From Cardiocondyla obscurior (Eukaryota > Arthropoda > Insecta > Hymenoptera > Formicidae): DNA of 64,000 nt. How positions within the stretch are numbered: position 1 is the first letter of the stretch; each line of letters opens with the position of its first letter. Of the stretch, positions 61,544 to 64,000 are shown in pieces. The position numbers and the translations under genes are program-made. Location of the stretch: contig NC_091882.1 in assembly GCF_019399895.1 (NCBI RefSeq), forward strand, positions 1,984,001 through 2,048,000, in the 5' to 3' direction. The notes beneath the pieces are model-generated. The model had not been told where the DNA came from. It ran no database searches and saw nothing but the letters and a program-made list of their open reading frames with translations.

Positions 61544-63767
61544 ATGAGCAGTCCTCAAGATAAACTGAGGTAAAAAGTTAAGTGTGCAGGCTTGATTTTA
61601 CCTCGAAATAACATTCTGATTGATTAAATGTATTCGTTAAACCAAGATATTTGTAAATAAATTAAAATTATAATTTGTGTGACGTCTTACGGTATCCAAG
61701 GTAGAACTCTCAAAAAGAGACGAAGACGCCTCTTATATTTTTTCTAATTAAGTAAAAGAATAAAATTCTAACTCGCGTACATTAAATATGTAAAAAGAAA
61801 ATGAACAGAGAATATATCAAAAGTATTCTCGTTATTGGTTTTTGATTCGTGTTTAACTCTTTGGATACCGGCTACATTTATGCATATATTGTTGCGAGAA
61901 TAATTCCAATCGATCGCGTCTGATTGTCATTCACACCTGTGCGTAGTATCTATATACGTAGCTGCTCGCATCACGATCGTGGTGGGCGGCCAAATGAGAT
62001 AGAATTGAGGATTGTGAGCACGGATATTTCTAGCTTGGGCGAGGACCGGACGAAGGTGATCGTATCCGCCTGCGAGTCTTCTTCCTGCCATGAATCTGGG
62101 ACCACTGCCAATACTCCAGACACGGCATCCTTGTCGAGACGAAAGTGCTTGTGTCCTTCGCGGCCGCCAACGGCTAATCGTTGCACGGCCTTTCCCAGAC
62201 GAGTCTCTTTCAACGACGCCACCGTCGTCGGAACTAATGACGGCGATGATCGTCACGCGGCAAACGTGCAAGATGACCGTCTCAAGAGCGCGCGTCTCGA
62301 TACTGATAAAGAAATCGAGAATAAAGCGGAACGAGAGACGTTCTACGACATTTGGCAGGCGGACGACTCGTCAACTGTCAGAAGCGAGGACGGATACTTG
62401 GAAAGTACACCGAGGATCGACAATTACGTGGAGGACCGCTGCGGAGTATCAGATTGCACTTTCAGCGGCGACAAAGGCTACGGTTTGCAGTCGGAAAATA
62501 TCGGCGAGCAGACAGTCGAGAGCGATGAGCGCAGGAGAGCGTGGCCTGACAGCAATGACGTTTGTTCGGTGGATCGTTTTGCCGGAAATAAGCCAAGACC
62601 CGGCGAAGACGATACCGCGTGGAATAGTTCATCAAATTGCATCTACAAGAACACGGACTCGAGCGATCATGATGAGTATCGAATGCGAGGAGGCTGCGGC
62701 GGATGTTCCTGTGAAACACGCGGAAAGTAAGTAAAATATTATAGCGCTAAAAAACTTTCAATGTTACTTTTTTTATTTTTATTTTTTTTACGATTAATAG
62801 TATCTGTTAAAAAATAAATTGTAACGAGTTAATAATTTATATTAAAGAATAAGTTTTTGATAACTATTTTTAAAGTATTAAAGTAAAATAATCATTGCGC
62901 ATCGAACGTTTTATTTAAGTAAATTGAAATTAACAATACAACATTTTTGCAGCGTCTGGAGGAGTCCGCAGTATTACGGCTGTTGCTGCCGAGGAGTCGT
63001 GCCAAATGAATCGTGCGCGTCTACCCTGGATGAGTCCAAAATAAGATGCGTTATGCCGTCGCGTGTCTGTTCCCGTTGTCCTCGAGTCTGCAAGAAAACA
63101 ACCAGATGCGAGCCGCCTCCATGCATGACGGATGTCCGAAGTTGTGACGGTGGCGGATGTTGCGGTGGCTGTGGGCCACCCACTCGAATTTGCACACCAT
63201 CGTCAAAGATCTGCAACTTACCGGCTCATTCCTCGCGCGGAAAATTACCTTGCGCTCCATGTTGTCCTCAGTTTCCTTGTTCCATCAGTAGCTGCAAAGA
63301 TTGCTGCAGTGGATCCAACAATTATAAAAAGTACAAACATTATAAGTTTTTTTTTTGTAAGAAATCTTACAATATTTTGTCGATTATAGGAATTTTTTAG
63401 CTTTAAGTTTAAATTTTTTTTAACACTTTTATTTATATTTGTATTATATTTATTGTATTATATTTATTGTTTCATAACTGAGATTGTAATTTGTTGAATA
63501 ATATTAAAAATAAATGACAGCAACAATAATTATGCTCTTCATAAAAAATTATCATTATGTTTTGACTAAAATAAGGATAATTTATGTTTCAGATTATGCA
63601 GCTCAAGATATCTACCTACTACAAGTGGTGGATGCTGCGGCGTCAATGATAGAGCGAAATGCAACACCAATGCAGCTTGCTGCCGGGTGAGATTGCCGTG
63701 TGAGTGCCTCGGTGGTGGTCTTGACTGTCGACGATGCGGAAGGAAAGTCTACCAGGCTGAAATGCAG
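61544..63767 (+). CDS. Cys-rich protein with a probable LIM domain, 5' part only
   Basis: Exons are 61544-61569, 61947-62726, 62953-63330 and 63593-63767, giving 453 residues up to the last donor. The gene continues beyond the window. The first coding exon is only 26 bases; it was chosen because its phase fits the long frame downstream, which has no ATG of its own. Residues to about 270 are polar and acidic with scattered Cys. The third exon is extremely Cys/Pro/Gly-rich (GGGCCGGCGPP, CAPCCPQFPC, CKDCC). The fourth ends CRRCGRKVYQAEMQ, which resembles the first zinc pair of CRP/muscle-LIM-type LIM domains. LIM domains bind protein partners in actin and muscle structures or nuclei. The acceptor of exon 2 could instead be at 61962, in the same phase. 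The LIM call rests on a short motif. Confidence 0.65.
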
Positions 63768-64000
63768 GTAAGTCCAATATTGCTTTGAAATTGAGATTCT
63801 ATCATTTATGCCGAATTATCTCGTTTAAAAAATATTTAAACCAACACATGCGAAGAACATATCGTCTATCCAATAAACGGAAATGTATAAGAAGTATGAT
63901 TCTACTGTGACACACAATAGGTTGCGACGCGTAATAGAAAACAAATATATTTTGAAGCAAATATTACAAAATTTTTTACGCATAATTTATTGCTTTCCAA
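63768..64000 (+). other. start of the next intron, cut by the window edge
   Basis: A GTAAGT donor at 63768 is followed by AT-rich, stop-filled DNA to the end of the window. No exon is seen. Confidence 0.6.

Noticed and set aside
62090..62734. 214-codon frame overlapping the Cys-rich gene exon in another frame
   Set aside because: The alternative frame fits the phases of both neighbouring exons and leads into the Cys-rich and LIM-like exons, so this one is a shadow.
1..64000. tRNA, rRNA and CRISPR features
   Set aside because: No cloverleaf with A/B boxes, rRNA-like block or regularly spaced direct repeats was seen by eye. CRISPR is not expected in an insect genome.

Overview
The window is insect nuclear DNA. 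Short, compositionally biased coding exons are split by AT-rich GT-AG introns, intergenic DNA is AT-rich with many A/T runs, and CpG is not depleted. The proteins read like those of Hymenoptera (an ant or close relative is my best guess), but I could not run a species search. Nothing bacterial or viral was seen. All gene models below were built by hand from reading frames, splice signals and intron phases; every model closes in frame.

Layout, left to right: an RBM12-type multi-RRM RNA-binding protein (+, 1.5-4.6 kb); about 4 kb with no clear gene; peroxidasin (+, 8.8-16.9 kb); a divergent pair, the ACOT13 thioesterase (-) and the TPR protein TTC1 (+), at 17.2-19.6 kb; a long non-coding stretch with a GC-rich probable promoter near 21 kb that should serve a K+-dependent Na+/Ca2+ exchanger (+, 24.9-28.2 kb); about 4.9 kb without a gene; an unrecognised 462-residue protein with paired Cys motifs (-, 33.1-34.9 kb); next to it a tandem array of three diverged exon-intron-exon units (35.5-36.4 kb); huntingtin (-, 36.8-46.5 kb); BRX1 (+, 47.1-48.5 kb); an SLC44 choline-transporter-like protein (-, 49.9-53.2 kb); Hakai (+, 54.7-56.3 kb); TMEM115 (-, 58.9-60.5 kb); and the 5' part of a Cys-rich protein ending in what looks like the start of a LIM domain (+, 61.5 kb to the window edge).

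The genes are mostly unrelated housekeeping functions: ribosome biogenesis, RNA methylation/ubiquitylation, Golgi membrane, lipid thioester hydrolysis, ion and choline transport, and basement-membrane crosslinking. Four divergent pairs probably share promoter regions (ACOT13/TTC1, huntingtin/BRX1, SLC44/Hakai, TMEM115/LIM-like). A fifth may join the 462-residue gene and the tandem unit array, with a perfect CCAAT-containing inverted repeat between them.

The observations most worth following are: the triplicated splice-unit array, in which each unit keeps complementary segments on both sides of its intron; the unrecognised 462-residue protein; several fold-back (MITE-like) elements, including one family present twice; an insect huntingtin with no polyglutamine and a 5.3-kb exon; and a peroxidasin with three Ig domains and no C-terminal VWC domain.
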